A stretch of 58,889 nt of DNA. Source: Acidobacteriaceae bacterium (GTDB taxonomy: Bacteria > Acidobacteriota > Terriglobia > Terriglobales > Acidobacteriaceae). Positions 27,136 to 35,259 of the stretch are shown one piece after another. Position numbers and translations under genes: made by a program. Each line of letters starts with the position of its first letter. The stretch's first letter is position 1. Under the pieces are notes generated by a model that searched no databases, had not been told where the DNA came from, and was given only the letters and a program-made list of their open reading frames with translations. The DNA is taken from contig DAIDLI010000210.1 of assembly GCA_027449545.1 (NCBI GenBank), positions 1 through 58,889 on the forward strand, given 5' to 3'.

Positions 27136-28665
27136 TCAGTTTGGCTTCTCCCCTGAAACTGCGGAAAGAAAGGTTCCGTTGCGCAGAATGTGGCGAATGC
27201 CCTCGGGAGGAACATCAGGATTCTCGTAATTAGCCGCACTGTTAATTGAGGTGGCATCGAAGATTGCTATATCAGCATAGTAGCCAGGTTTCAAAAGGCC
27301 GCGCTGCGCAAGTCCGAAGCGTGCTGCCGGCTTGCCGGTGACCTTATGGATCGCTTCCTGCAAAGAGAGCCAATGCCTGTCACGGCAGATATCTCCCAGC
27401 AACAGCGGAAAAGTTCCGTGGAGGCGGGGGTGCCCTTTGCCGTGGACGAAGAGCCCGTCGGTGATGATGATTGAGAACGGATGGGTGAGGACCTGGCGCA
27501 AGTTCTCTTCGTTCTGATTGAAAGTCAGCATGGTCGCATTCCCGCGTTCTTCGATCAACAGTTCTAAGAGCAAATCGGCTGGTTCCAGCGCCCTGCGCTC
27601 TGCGAGTGCTGCAAGCGTCATGCCTACTGCCCAGCGGTTGTGCTGTGACTCAACTGAAGTAAGCACAACGTCTGTCCAAGGCAACGCCATTTTCGCGCGC
27701 GTCTCTTCGGCAATCTGCTTCCGAAGGCGAGGATCGAGAAGGCGCTCGATCATTCGATCCGTACCCCCATTCAGCGCCCATTGCGGTACAAGCTGAGTGA
27801 GTACAGTGTTTCCTGCTGTATAGGGATAGCAGTCGAAGGCCACGTCAACACCCTCTTGTGAGGCTTGCTCGATTATTTCAATCACGCGCCGTTGGCGGTC
27901 CCAGTTGGGACGCCCAACAGCCTGAAGGTGGGAGATCTGAAGTCGGCAGCCTGTACGCCGCGCCAGATCCAGTTGTTCTTCGACAGCCTCTTCAAGACCA
28001 AACGAATAGCTGCGCATATGTGTGGCATAGATCTTGTTGTGGCGGGCCACGATCCGGCAAAGGCATTCCAATTCATCGGCGTCAGCGCAGCTGCCAGGAG
28101 CGTACATCAATCCGGTGGACATTCCGATCGCTCCTGCCGTAAGGGCTTCCTCCAGAAGCTGCTCCATCCGGTCCATTTCCCGCGTCGTCAAAGATCGCTG
28201 TTCATTCCCTGCGACCGCGACCCGCATGCTGCCGTGGCCAATCAGCGAATAAGCCGTGGCATTTGGGGCTTGAGCCAGATCCTTTAGGTATGCTGTCGCT
28301 CCACCCCAGCCCCAGCGCTCGTCTCCGCAAAGGATACCGTTCGCAAATTTGCGCACAGCATCTTCCCGGCCGGCTGTGGGGTAAGGAGAAAATCCGCAGT
28401 TTCCCACAACCTCTGAGGTTACGCCTTGCTGCGTCTTCTCCAGCCGAGCTTTGAGGACGTGCAGATCGGAGTGGCTGTGAGCGTCGATAAATCCAGGACA
28501 AACCACCCACCCCGTGCAGTCCACTACAGGGGTGCCGGGCGGGACTGTGCAGAGGCCCACTTCGATGATCCGGTCACCCACAATGAGAATGTCGCCCTTG
28601 CAAGGAGGCGCACCAGTGCCGTCGATCAATATTGCGTTCTTCAGGTGGAGTAATGAACTTGGCAC
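27136..28665 (-). CDS. N-acyl-D-amino-acid deacylase (D-aminoacylase, amidohydrolase family)
   Basis: 509 aa. N-terminal beta part (IDGTGAPPCKGDILIVGDRIIEVG), then the metal site GFIDAHSHSDLHV (His63, His65, Asp67), Cys90 in VVGNCGFSPYPT, GHGSMR, AIGMSTGLMYAPG, THMRSYSFGLEEAVEEQ and ISHLQAVGRPNW, ending with FGLAQRGLLKPGYYADIAIFDA. This is the D-aminoacylase arrangement, including the metal-bridging Cys. It would release a free D-amino acid and a carboxylic acid from N-acyl-D-amino acids in the cytoplasm (no signal peptide). Last gene of the leftward operon that starts at 35040. The acyl and amino-acid specificity cannot be read. Confidence 0.92.
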   Translation of the reverse strand: MPSSLLHLKNAILIDGTGAPPCKGDILIVGDRIIEVGLCTVPPGTPVVDCTGWVVCPGFIDAHSHSDLHVLKARLEKTQQGVTSEVVGNCGFSPYPTAGREDAVRKFANGILCGDERWGWGGATAYLKDLAQAPNATAYSLIGHGSMRVAVAGNEQRSLTTREMDRMEQLLEEALTAGAIGMSTGLMYAPGSCADADELECLCRIVARHNKIYATHMRSYSFGLEEAVEEQLDLARRTGCRLQISHLQAVGRPNWDRQRRVIEIIEQASQEGVDVAFDCYPYTAGNTVLTQLVPQWALNGGTDRMIERLLDPRLRKQIAEETRAKMALPWTDVVLTSVESQHNRWAVGMTLAALAERRALEPADLLLELLIEERGNATMLTFNQNEENLRQVLTHPFSIIITDGLFVHGKGHPRLHGTFPLLLGDICRDRHWLSLQEAIHKVTGKPAARFGLAQRGLLKPGYYADIAIFDATSINSAANYENPDVPPEGIRHILRNGTFLSAVSGEKPN

Positions 28666-28712
28666 GAAACACCTCGAAGTCTGTCAGATGTCAGAAATGG
28701 TGCCGGAAGATC

Positions 28713-30050
28713 TCAGATGGCAGAAGCCGTCACCTGGTTGAGAAGAGGGCGATCCGAGCGAATGTAAAGCCAGAGGACCATCCCGACCATGTTAAGCCCT
28801 GCGGCAATCAAGAAAGTCAGATTCCAATTTGACGTCTTCTGAATCACCATCCCCATGAGAACAGGTGACAGAGCGGCGCCGATGTTACCGACCATGTTCA
28901 TTGCACCGCTTATGGTACCCGCCGCAGCGGAATTAATGTCTGTGCAGGCAGCCCAAGCAGCCGGCAAGACGAAATCGCTGGCCCCGGCCGCAAGCGCAAT
29001 CAGGATTACGGATGCAATCAGGTTTTTGGTCAAAATGCCGCTCGTGAGGCAGACTGCGGCTGTGAAGCAGCCGATCATCCCGACGGTGCGACGCGCCCAA
29101 ACTAAACCCAGCGGTGAAACCAGCAAATCGGTAACGATCCCGCCGGTTATCGATGTGACGGTCGCAACTAGCAGCGGGAGCGACGCAAAGAGTGCAAGAT
29201 GAGCAATCGAAACGTGGCGATGTTTGACGAGATACAACGGGAACCAGCTGATATACAGGTAATAGGTAAACCCCAGAGTGAAATACATTGAATAAAGAGC
29301 CCACAGGTTACGATTGCGCAGGATGAATTTCCACGGTGTCTGAGCATGCGCAGCATCAGGCGCTGCATCGTGCCTGATGAACTGGAGTTCAGCGGCGTTT
29401 ACGCCCCCCATTTCGGAGGGGCGATCACGAAACCAAACGTACCAAAGTGCAGCAAGTCCAATTCCTGCGGCGCCGAGAATATGGAATGTGCTGCGCCAGC
29501 CAACTAGATGGATCGAGAACAGGACAAGGGAGGGGGTGAGAGCGGCCCCAAGTCTGCTCCCCATCCATATGGTTCCCATCGCCATGCCGCGGCGCTTGCT
29601 AGGAAACCATTCTGCCACGGCTCGAGTCATGTTTGGATAGGCACCGGCTTCTCCGGCTCCAAATAAAAAGCGCACCACGAGGAGCGAAGAGAAGCTTTGT
29701 GTCCAGCCTGTAGCTGCTGTGAATACGGACCACCAGGCAAGCACACGCGCCAGTACACGACGCGGACCAAGGCGATCGCCCAATCGCCCGGTAGGCATCT
29801 CAAAGAGCGCGTATGCGGCAGCAAAAACGCTGAACACCATTCCCATTTCGATGGGGGTTAATCTCAAGTCGTGGATCATCCAGGGAGCAGCGAGGGAAAT
29901 GCAGACGCGATCTAGATAGGTGAAGCCCGCGAGCCCGAACAGAACCCCCAGCACGTAATACCGCTTGCGTGTGGGCCTGGTAGGAGTGAGGCATGCCGGC
30001 TCGATTGTGAGCAGGCGGGACCTCGGCACGGTGTGCTGCTGCTCGGCCAT
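28713..30050 (-). CDS. MFS transporter, anion:cation symporter (ACS) type
   Basis: 445 aa with 12 hydrophobic segments. The first helix motif YYVLGVLFGLAGFTYLDRVCISLAAPWM, then MGMVFSVFAAAYALFEMPTGRLGDRLGPRRVLARVLAWWS, and FGAGEAGAYPNMTRAVAEWFPSKRRGMAMG are typical of the ACS family (hexuronate, glucarate and related organic-acid permeases). It probably imports an acidic substrate or breakdown product across the inner membrane. It lies 47 bp upstream of the deacylase gene and 1 bp after the peptidase gene, inside the leftward operon. Confidence 0.9.
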   Translation of the reverse strand: MAEQQHTVPRSRLLTIEPACLTPTRPTRKRYYVLGVLFGLAGFTYLDRVCISLAAPWMIHDLRLTPIEMGMVFSVFAAAYALFEMPTGRLGDRLGPRRVLARVLAWWSVFTAATGWTQSFSSLLVVRFLFGAGEAGAYPNMTRAVAEWFPSKRRGMAMGTIWMGSRLGAALTPSLVLFSIHLVGWRSTFHILGAAGIGLAALWYVWFRDRPSEMGGVNAAELQFIRHDAAPDAAHAQTPWKFILRNRNLWALYSMYFTLGFTYYLYISWFPLYLVKHRHVSIAHLALFASLPLLVATVTSITGGIVTDLLVSPLGLVWARRTVGMIGCFTAAVCLTSGILTKNLIASVILIALAAGASDFVLPAAWAACTDINSAAAGTISGAMNMVGNIGAALSPVLMGMVIQKTSNWNLTFLIAAGLNMVGMVLWLYIRSDRPLLNQVTASAI

Positions 30051-30051
30051 T

Positions 30052-31230
30052 CTATTCCTTTCCGATCATCTGTCCGAGCGCAGAAGCATTGAGATTTTCC
30101 AACAAGTGCAGTAGCAGTTGCCGCGTCTCCACGTAATCATGAATATCAATTACCCCGCGAGGAGAATGGGCATAACGCAGGGGGACCAGTAGAGCTGTAC
30201 TCGGAGCACGAAACAGATAGCTGCTGTTTTGTGTCCCGACGCCGGAGCCTTGTTGCATGATCGTGGTGTATTGCAGGGGGATTCCGGAAGCCTTGGCCTG
30301 TGCGGTAACCCAATCACGAATAGAAGGCGTTGTGGAGATGGAGCCATCGTAAAGGTCGAGCGCCGGTCCGCCTCCGAGCGTCTCCTGCCGCGCCCTGGCA
30401 ACGACGTCGGGAGTATCTGTGGTAATGCCGACTTCGACGACCATGACGAAATCGGGCTGTAGTTGCGGAAGTTCGATGGTCGCGTTGGACCGACCAAACT
30501 CCTCGGAAGTTGTCCATGCGAGATAGACGGTGTTGGGATGGCGAGTTGTGGCGAGCGCATGGGCCAGCTGCACCAGAATGGCACAGCCGACCCGGTCGTC
30601 CCAAGCCTTCGAAGTGAATCTGCCGGTGCTCCCGAGTTCAAGAAAGCTGCTCTCTGGAGTGATGCGATCGCCAAGTTCAATGCCACGCTGGCGAGCTTCA
30701 GCAGCGCTCTTTGCGCCGATGTCGATGTACATCTGAGCGACATCGGGAGCTTGCGATTTCTCCTTCTCAGTCATCAGGTGGGGCGGATGAACGCCGACCA
30801 CCCCAGTGATGTTGCCGCGGCTCGTGCTAATGGTGACGAGGTGATCCGCCATACTGCCGGCATACCAGTTGCCCAGTGGAGCTACGGTGAGAAAACCATC
30901 GGACGTGATTGCGCGCACCTGAAACCCAACTTCATCCATGTGCGACGACAGAAGAATCACAGGGCCCGGTGCGGTTCCAGGGAACTTGGCGACTAGATCG
31001 CCTGCGGGCGTTTGCTGAACGTGAATGCCACTGCCCAACTGAGAGCGAATGATGCTCCGGAGATGCGCTTCATCGCCGGATGTAGCCTGGGCAAGAGTGA
31101 GGCTCCGGAGCAAATCGAGAGTCTGTGCGCTGGTGTCCGTGCGCGATGCGCGTTGTGCACCTGCGGAGCCTGAGGCCATGCAGAGAATCGTGCACAATGA
31201 GCCGATAAGGATGCCGAAGGATCGCCTCAT
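30052..31230 (-). CDS. Exported M42-family (PepA/FrvX-like) metallopeptidase
   Basis: 392 aa with a signal peptide (IGSLCTILCMASGSAGAQ). Dizinc M42 motifs: LLSSHMDEVGF, TSKAWDDRVGCAILVQLAHAL, TTSEEFGRSNA (catalytic Glu pair), VVEVGITTDTPDV, and a final YAHSPRGVIDIHDYVETRQLL. M42 enzymes are aminopeptidases or deacylases acting on short peptides and N-acyl amino acids, normally in the cytoplasm; a signal peptide is unusual and implies periplasmic action. Its start overlaps the end of the upstream RidA-like gene by 4 bp, so the two are translationally coupled. Confidence 0.88.
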   Translation of the reverse strand: MRRSFGILIGSLCTILCMASGSAGAQRASRTDTSAQTLDLLRSLTLAQATSGDEAHLRSIIRSQLGSGIHVQQTPAGDLVAKFPGTAPGPVILLSSHMDEVGFQVRAITSDGFLTVAPLGNWYAGSMADHLVTISTSRGNITGVVGVHPPHLMTEKEKSQAPDVAQMYIDIGAKSAAEARQRGIELGDRITPESSFLELGSTGRFTSKAWDDRVGCAILVQLAHALATTRHPNTVYLAWTTSEEFGRSNATIELPQLQPDFVMVVEVGITTDTPDVVARARQETLGGGPALDLYDGSISTTPSIRDWVTAQAKASGIPLQYTTIMQQGSGVGTQNSSYLFRAPSTALLVPLRYAHSPRGVIDIHDYVETRQLLLHLLENLNASALGQMIGKE

Positions 31231-32000
31231 AACAGAGCCTCATAACTCTCTCTTCTCACCCCACGCATATCCATTTCAAATTCGATGCTCGCTACAGGTG
31301 GTCTAGATAAGTGCCAATGCACGCCCAGTCGCCCTGCGGATCCCATGCGGTCCAAGATGACAGTTTTTAAGAATGGCGTGATGTCATGGGCTGTGTAGAT
31401 GTTGGCGGCAGTGACATCGGACCAGTGGACGCCCAGGGCATTGAGCCGAGACTCCATGATATCCATGACGCATGCCGCTTTTTCTTCCATGGCGTCTGCG
31501 GAAGTCTCGCCTCGCCGCACGATGGCTGCCTTATCGAGGGCACTTTCGCGGAGTTCGCCTGCACCCGAGATAACGAAAGATGGCTGGGCCGAAGTACCTG
31601 TAATCGGCCGGGTGTAGCTGAAGGCATAAACAGTCTGCTCCGTCAGGGATTCAGCGAGAGGGAAGACATTTGTCCGCGCGATTGGATTCTGATGGTTCAG
31701 ATCTTGGGCATCAGATAGCATATGGTGCTTCCGCAGCAGTTGGCAGTACTGCTCGTTGAAAGCGGCAAATCCCTCGAAAGAATAAGGGGCAGGACAGCGC
31801 AGCTCAAGCCCGCATAGTGCTTGCGGTGGACGTCCGGACGAAGCGAGGTGAGTGGCAATCGCTTCAAGAGCGGCTGCCAGCGGCAACGGTCGTGTAAGGG
31901 TAATGTGATGGATTTCATAACCCTGGAGGGCGCGAACGCCGCAGGAGTAAGTTGCACCGCCTCGCTGGATAGCATAATTACCTGAAGCATGTTCGATCAT
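31227..32000 (-). CDS. RidA/YjgF-like protein (extended, about 257 aa)
   Basis: The C-terminal half (VFVISGAGELRE ... VMDIMESRLNALGVHWSDVTAANIYTAHDITPFL ... GVHWHLSRPPVASIEFEMDMRGV) has the layout of RidA-type enamine/imine deaminases, with the late region in the place of the usual conserved block. The N-terminal half (about 130 residues) is an additional, perhaps duplicated, RidA-like domain. It resembles proteins annotated as 2-aminomuconate-type deaminases. In this operon, beside D-amino-acid and PLP enzymes, removal of reactive enamine or imine intermediates would make sense. The assignment is by eye and the exact reaction is unknown. Confidence 0.6.
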   Translation of the reverse strand: MIEHASGNYAIQRGGATYSCGVRALQGYEIHHITLTRPLPLAAALEAIATHLASSGRPPQALCGLELRCPAPYSFEGFAAFNEQYCQLLRKHHMLSDAQDLNHQNPIARTNVFPLAESLTEQTVYAFSYTRPITGTSAQPSFVISGAGELRESALDKAAIVRRGETSADAMEEKAACVMDIMESRLNALGVHWSDVTAANIYTAHDITPFLKTVILDRMGSAGRLGVHWHLSRPPVASIEFEMDMRGVRRESYEALL

Positions 32001-32058
32001 TTACTTATTCCTCTCTTTGGGGAGTTTGCATAAAAATCTGTTGGAAGGCGACCCATCC

Positions 32059-32844
32059 CTAACCGGCTTGGGGAGGCTTGCTGCTGAGGCCACCGAAGCC
32101 CGCGTTGGCGGCGGTTACGCCACCATCGACAATCATGACACTCCCGGTCATGAAGGAGCTTTCGTCGGAGGCCAGGAATAGCGCTGCATTGGCTATTTCT
32201 TCGGGTTTGCCCAGTCTGCCCAGAGGATAAAGCCGGGCGAGGCGGTCCACAATTCCTGGGTCCTTTTCGACGCGTTCCTTCCAAATCTCTGTAAGGATTG
32301 TTCCTGGACAAATGCAGTTGATGCGGATGTTGTCCGCGCCCAATTCCATACACATCGAACGAGACATACCGATAATCGCAGCTTTGATTCCACTGTAGAC
32401 GTGTGCTCGCCCGAATCCCATGAAAGCATTGACGGATGAAATATTGATGATGCTTCCGCCGCCGGCAGATTTCATTGCGGGTATGACAGCCTGCATGCAG
32501 AGCCAGGCACCATGCAGAACCACCTCGACGTTGGGTTGAAAATCGTTGGCCACGATCGCGGGCAATCCGCAGATCGCGGAATTGACTAGGATGGTGGGAG
32601 GTCCGAAGGCCGTTTCGCAACTGGCGAGCAATCTCTGCACATCCTGGCTATTGCTGACATCAGCCTGAACGTAGAGGGCGTGACCTCCCTGACCAACAAT
32701 GGTATTGGCAGTCTCGCCGCCACCGTGGTCGTCAATGTCATCCACAACGACGCTGCAACCTTCGGAGGCCAGACGAAGTGCGATTGCGCGACCGATACCA
32801 CGGGCTGCCCCGGTGACGATGGCTGAGCGATTTGCAAGTCTCAT
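32059..32844 (-). CDS. Short-chain dehydrogenase/reductase
   Basis: 261 aa classical SDR: TGAARGIGRAIALRLASEG (residues 11-29), Asp61-Val after ALYVQAD, Ser136-Ser137 in INISSVNAFMGF, Tyr150 and Lys154 (VYSGIKAA), CPGTILTEIW, and the C-terminal FMTGSVMIVDGGVTA. The usual NNAG reads NSAI, a mild deviation. The preference for NAD or NADP is not clear, although VVVDDID (Asp35-36) favours NAD(H). It probably oxidises a hydroxyl group of a sugar or hydroxy acid in the pathway. Third gene of the leftward operon, 58 bp before the RidA-like gene. Confidence 0.9.
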   Translation of the reverse strand: MRLANRSAIVTGAARGIGRAIALRLASEGCSVVVDDIDDHGGGETANTIVGQGGHALYVQADVSNSQDVQRLLASCETAFGPPTILVNSAICGLPAIVANDFQPNVEVVLHGAWLCMQAVIPAMKSAGGGSIINISSVNAFMGFGRAHVYSGIKAAIIGMSRSMCMELGADNIRINCICPGTILTEIWKERVEKDPGIVDRLARLYPLGRLGKPEEIANAALFLASDESSFMTGSVMIVDGGVTAANAGFGGLSSKPPQAG

Positions 32845-32938
32845 AATGTTTCCTTATGCGGTTGGTTTTTTCGAGGTGCTGAGCGAGCCTGCGAATTGTT
32901 CCAGAGCCTTGGCTACAGGGTGCCGCCTTCTCCGCTCA

Positions 32939-34084
32939 TCAGAGTCTTTGAAGTGCCGCTTGGAGCCATCCCAGCATCGCCGGCGGAGCTTCTGAGTAGT
33001 TGTACAGGTAAACGCCTGTTGCGCCGGCGCTTTTCGCGGCCGACAGGAGTTCGTGAAGCTGCTCCGGGCTGTTGGGGATGCCCAACCCGAGCCGGATATA
33101 ACAGTGGTATTCACCGTGCCAATCATCGGGGAGAGTGGCCATTTCACTGGATACGGAATCATAGAGCTGTTCGGGAGGCAGGCCATAGGCCCAGATGGCG
33201 AACCCATCACAAGAGCGACGCAGCGATGGAGTGAATCTGGACTGCAGGTAAAGTTTGCATGAACTGTGGCGCAGGGAATCCTCATAGATCTCCGCAATGA
33301 CAGATTCGGCCAATTGAGAGAGAAAGGCTCTGTAGCGCTGTAACTCCGGATTCCGCGCTTCCAATTCGTCCATCGTCTGGGGGTAATGTGGCGGCCGAGC
33401 CGGGGCATGAGCGAAGGCCAGGTCCAAGGTGCTTTTTACGGCTTGGCGAGCCGCACAGGCGTCAATGCCGGCGGCCTCGGCCTTGCGCATGGTTTCAGGG
33501 TTGAAGCACAGTGAAAGCAGTTTCTGCTCCAACTCCGATAGCCCGACCAGGTCGCGCTCATGGGCGTGGTTATGACGCACCGAGTGCCACTGGAAGCCTT
33601 CCAACTGAATGGCATATGGAGAGTAGTTGACGGCGATATCACGCACGAGCGCTTTCAGATAATGGCGTGTGTCGTCGTGCCCCAGAGAGAGTGCGTGTGG
33701 CAGGCTGTCGCCGTAGGCGTCGTGTTGTGTCAAATGCGGAAAGGCCACTCCCAGCCGTGTGTTGTGTGCGCCAACGGTCCACGCGACCAGGTTCAACCCC
33801 GCAGCTTTGGTGAGGTCTGCAGCCTGGCGCAGATAATCTACCTCGGCAGCGCAGGAGGCCACTGGGGGGCGCAGACAAGTATCGGAGTACAAGGCCGCGG
33901 TCGGGTGAAAATAGGCAGCCCCACTCTCGCTCCAGCGCAGGCGCCGTGTGGGGTGGTGAGGTTGGACCAGCCAGCCGGAGTGGTAGGAAGCAGTGATGCA
34001 GAGAGTGTCGAGTCCTACGGCGGATGCCCAGTCCATGAGGAGACCTCCGTTGCCATCCTCCAGATCCCATGCGTGGGCAAACAT
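32939..34084 (-). CDS. TIM-barrel-like protein of unrecognised family (glycoside-hydrolase-like)
   Basis: About 381 aa from the ATG at 34084 (MFAHAWDLEDGNGGLLMDWA); GTG codons at 34126 and 34120, overlapping the aldolase stop, are alternative starts. The chain reads as repeating beta/alpha units: GLDTLCITASYHSGW, AADLTKAAGLNLVAWTVGAHN, YLKALVRDIAVNYSPYAIQLEGFQWHS and a final SAAKSAGATGVYLYNYSEAPPAMLGWL. It resembles hypothetical glycosyl-hydrolase-like barrels. No signal peptide is present, so the protein is cytoplasmic. The candidate acidic residues (LEGF, YNYSEA) are at positions where barrel enzymes carry catalytic acids. I do not recognise the family. Confidence 0.75.
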   Translation of the reverse strand: MFAHAWDLEDGNGGLLMDWASAVGLDTLCITASYHSGWLVQPHHPTRRLRWSESGAAYFHPTAALYSDTCLRPPVASCAAEVDYLRQAADLTKAAGLNLVAWTVGAHNTRLGVAFPHLTQHDAYGDSLPHALSLGHDDTRHYLKALVRDIAVNYSPYAIQLEGFQWHSVRHNHAHERDLVGLSELEQKLLSLCFNPETMRKAEAAGIDACAARQAVKSTLDLAFAHAPARPPHYPQTMDELEARNPELQRYRAFLSQLAESVIAEIYEDSLRHSSCKLYLQSRFTPSLRRSCDGFAIWAYGLPPEQLYDSVSSEMATLPDDWHGEYHCYIRLGLGIPNSPEQLHELLSAAKSAGATGVYLYNYSEAPPAMLGWLQAALQRL

Positions 34085-34122
34085 TGCCTTTGTGAAATGT
34101 CTGTTCAGGGCGTTCCTCACTC

Positions 34123-35040
34123 TCACTCGTCGGCGCCGGTTCTCGTTCGCCGTGCCTGGATATTTTGCAGGGCTTGCTCCACCGGACCAGGAAGCCCGGT
34201 ATCCACGCCCGCCACCAAGAAATCGAACCCCGCATCGAGATAATTCAGAGCATCGGCGGCAGATGCGGCCAGCCCGCAGGGCACGCCCTCTTGCTTGCAA
34301 ATGGCCCTGACTGTAGCCAACGCTTCGTGAACCGCGTTTCCTCCTTTGCGCCCTTCGAGAGACATGGAAAGATCGGAAGGTCCGAGCAGGATGCCCCCCA
34401 CTCCAGGAGTGCGGGCGATGGCACGGCAATTCTCAACCCCCTCGCGGGTTTCGATCATGCACCAGAGCAGGAGTTCGCCTTCCGGATCGAGCGGCCACAG
34501 ATCCGCACGCGCGGCATACTCCGGCCCGGAGAGTCCCCAATAGCGAGCGGCCCAGGGATAGCCCACTCCGCGTCTGCCTTCGGGAAGGAAGTCGGCTCGT
34601 CCAGGCACCTGGGCAAAGCGCATTCCGACCACGGCATTTAAAGCTTCATCGGCAGTGTTGATGGTGGGTGCGACCACGCCGAAGACCCCAAGATCGAGGG
34701 CCTGCTTCATGAGGTATTGCAGGCGCTCGGAACCGTAGGAGGGGAGTCGGACCAAGGGAATGACGTCTGGTTGCAGGTTTCCCTTTTCGAGGATGCGGGC
34801 CTTATCCGTCAACGAGAGCAGGAAAAGCTCCAGGGACTCCACGCCGAACGGGGTGTGCTCAAGATCAAGAATGATGAAGTCGAGCGGGGCAGAGGCAAGG
34901 GCCGCGGCCGAACGCATGGTCGCATTGAAAGTAAAGATGCCCACCGGGGTATCGCCAGATTCGAACATCTCGATAATGCGGTTCAGGCGCACGCGCTTTT
35001 GCATGGAATGCCTTTGAATGTGCTGCGATTTCGATGCCAT
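34123..35040 (-). CDS. HpcH/HpaI-type class II aldolase
   Basis: 305 aa from Met at 35040; a second Met at 35004 (MQKRVRLNRIIEMFES) has AAAGG upstream and may be the true start. Features: GIFTFNATMRSAAALASAPLDFIILDLEHTPFG (acidic catalytic strand), IPLVRLPSYG, QALDLGVFGVVAPTINTADEA, CMIETREGVEN and GGILLGPSDLSMSLEGRKGG, as in metal-dependent HpaI/GarL-type aldolases that cleave 2-keto-3-deoxy acids to pyruvate and an aldehyde. First gene of the seven-gene leftward operon, behind a promoter with the CTGTCGACAG operator. The next gene starts at or just past its stop codon. Confidence 0.9.
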   Translation of the reverse strand: MASKSQHIQRHSMQKRVRLNRIIEMFESGDTPVGIFTFNATMRSAAALASAPLDFIILDLEHTPFGVESLELFLLSLTDKARILEKGNLQPDVIPLVRLPSYGSERLQYLMKQALDLGVFGVVAPTINTADEALNAVVGMRFAQVPGRADFLPEGRRGVGYPWAARYWGLSGPEYAARADLWPLDPEGELLLWCMIETREGVENCRAIARTPGVGGILLGPSDLSMSLEGRKGGNAVHEALATVRAICKQEGVPCGLAASAADALNYLDAGFDFLVAGVDTGLPGPVEQALQNIQARRTRTGADE

Positions 35041-35067
35041 TCAGGCGCGGATCGGAATCTGCAAACT

Positions 35068-35096
35068 AGAATACTGTCGACAGTTATGAGAGTCAA
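35068..35096 (-). promoter_or_regulatory. Promoter with CTGTCGACAG operator for the leftward operon
   Basis: On the minus strand, TTGACT (35091-35096), exactly 17 bp, and TATTCT (35068-35073). The palindrome ACTGTCGACAGT (35073-35084) fills the half of the spacer next to the -10 box. Transcription would begin near 35060 and serve the aldolase and the six genes behind it. The position of the operator predicts repression. Confidence 0.8.
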
Positions 35097-35259
35097 GGGG
35101 TTAGCCGTCAGAGCGTGCCCGGGTGGGAGCAGCGATACGGCGCCGATTGCGGGTGAAGCCCCATAGCGCCGGGAATCCGGCAATTCGACGCTGAATAGAG
35201 ACGGCGGGGAAGAGAGGAAGAGCCGGGCGCATAGATGCGAAGAGTGTGATGGTGCGAGT

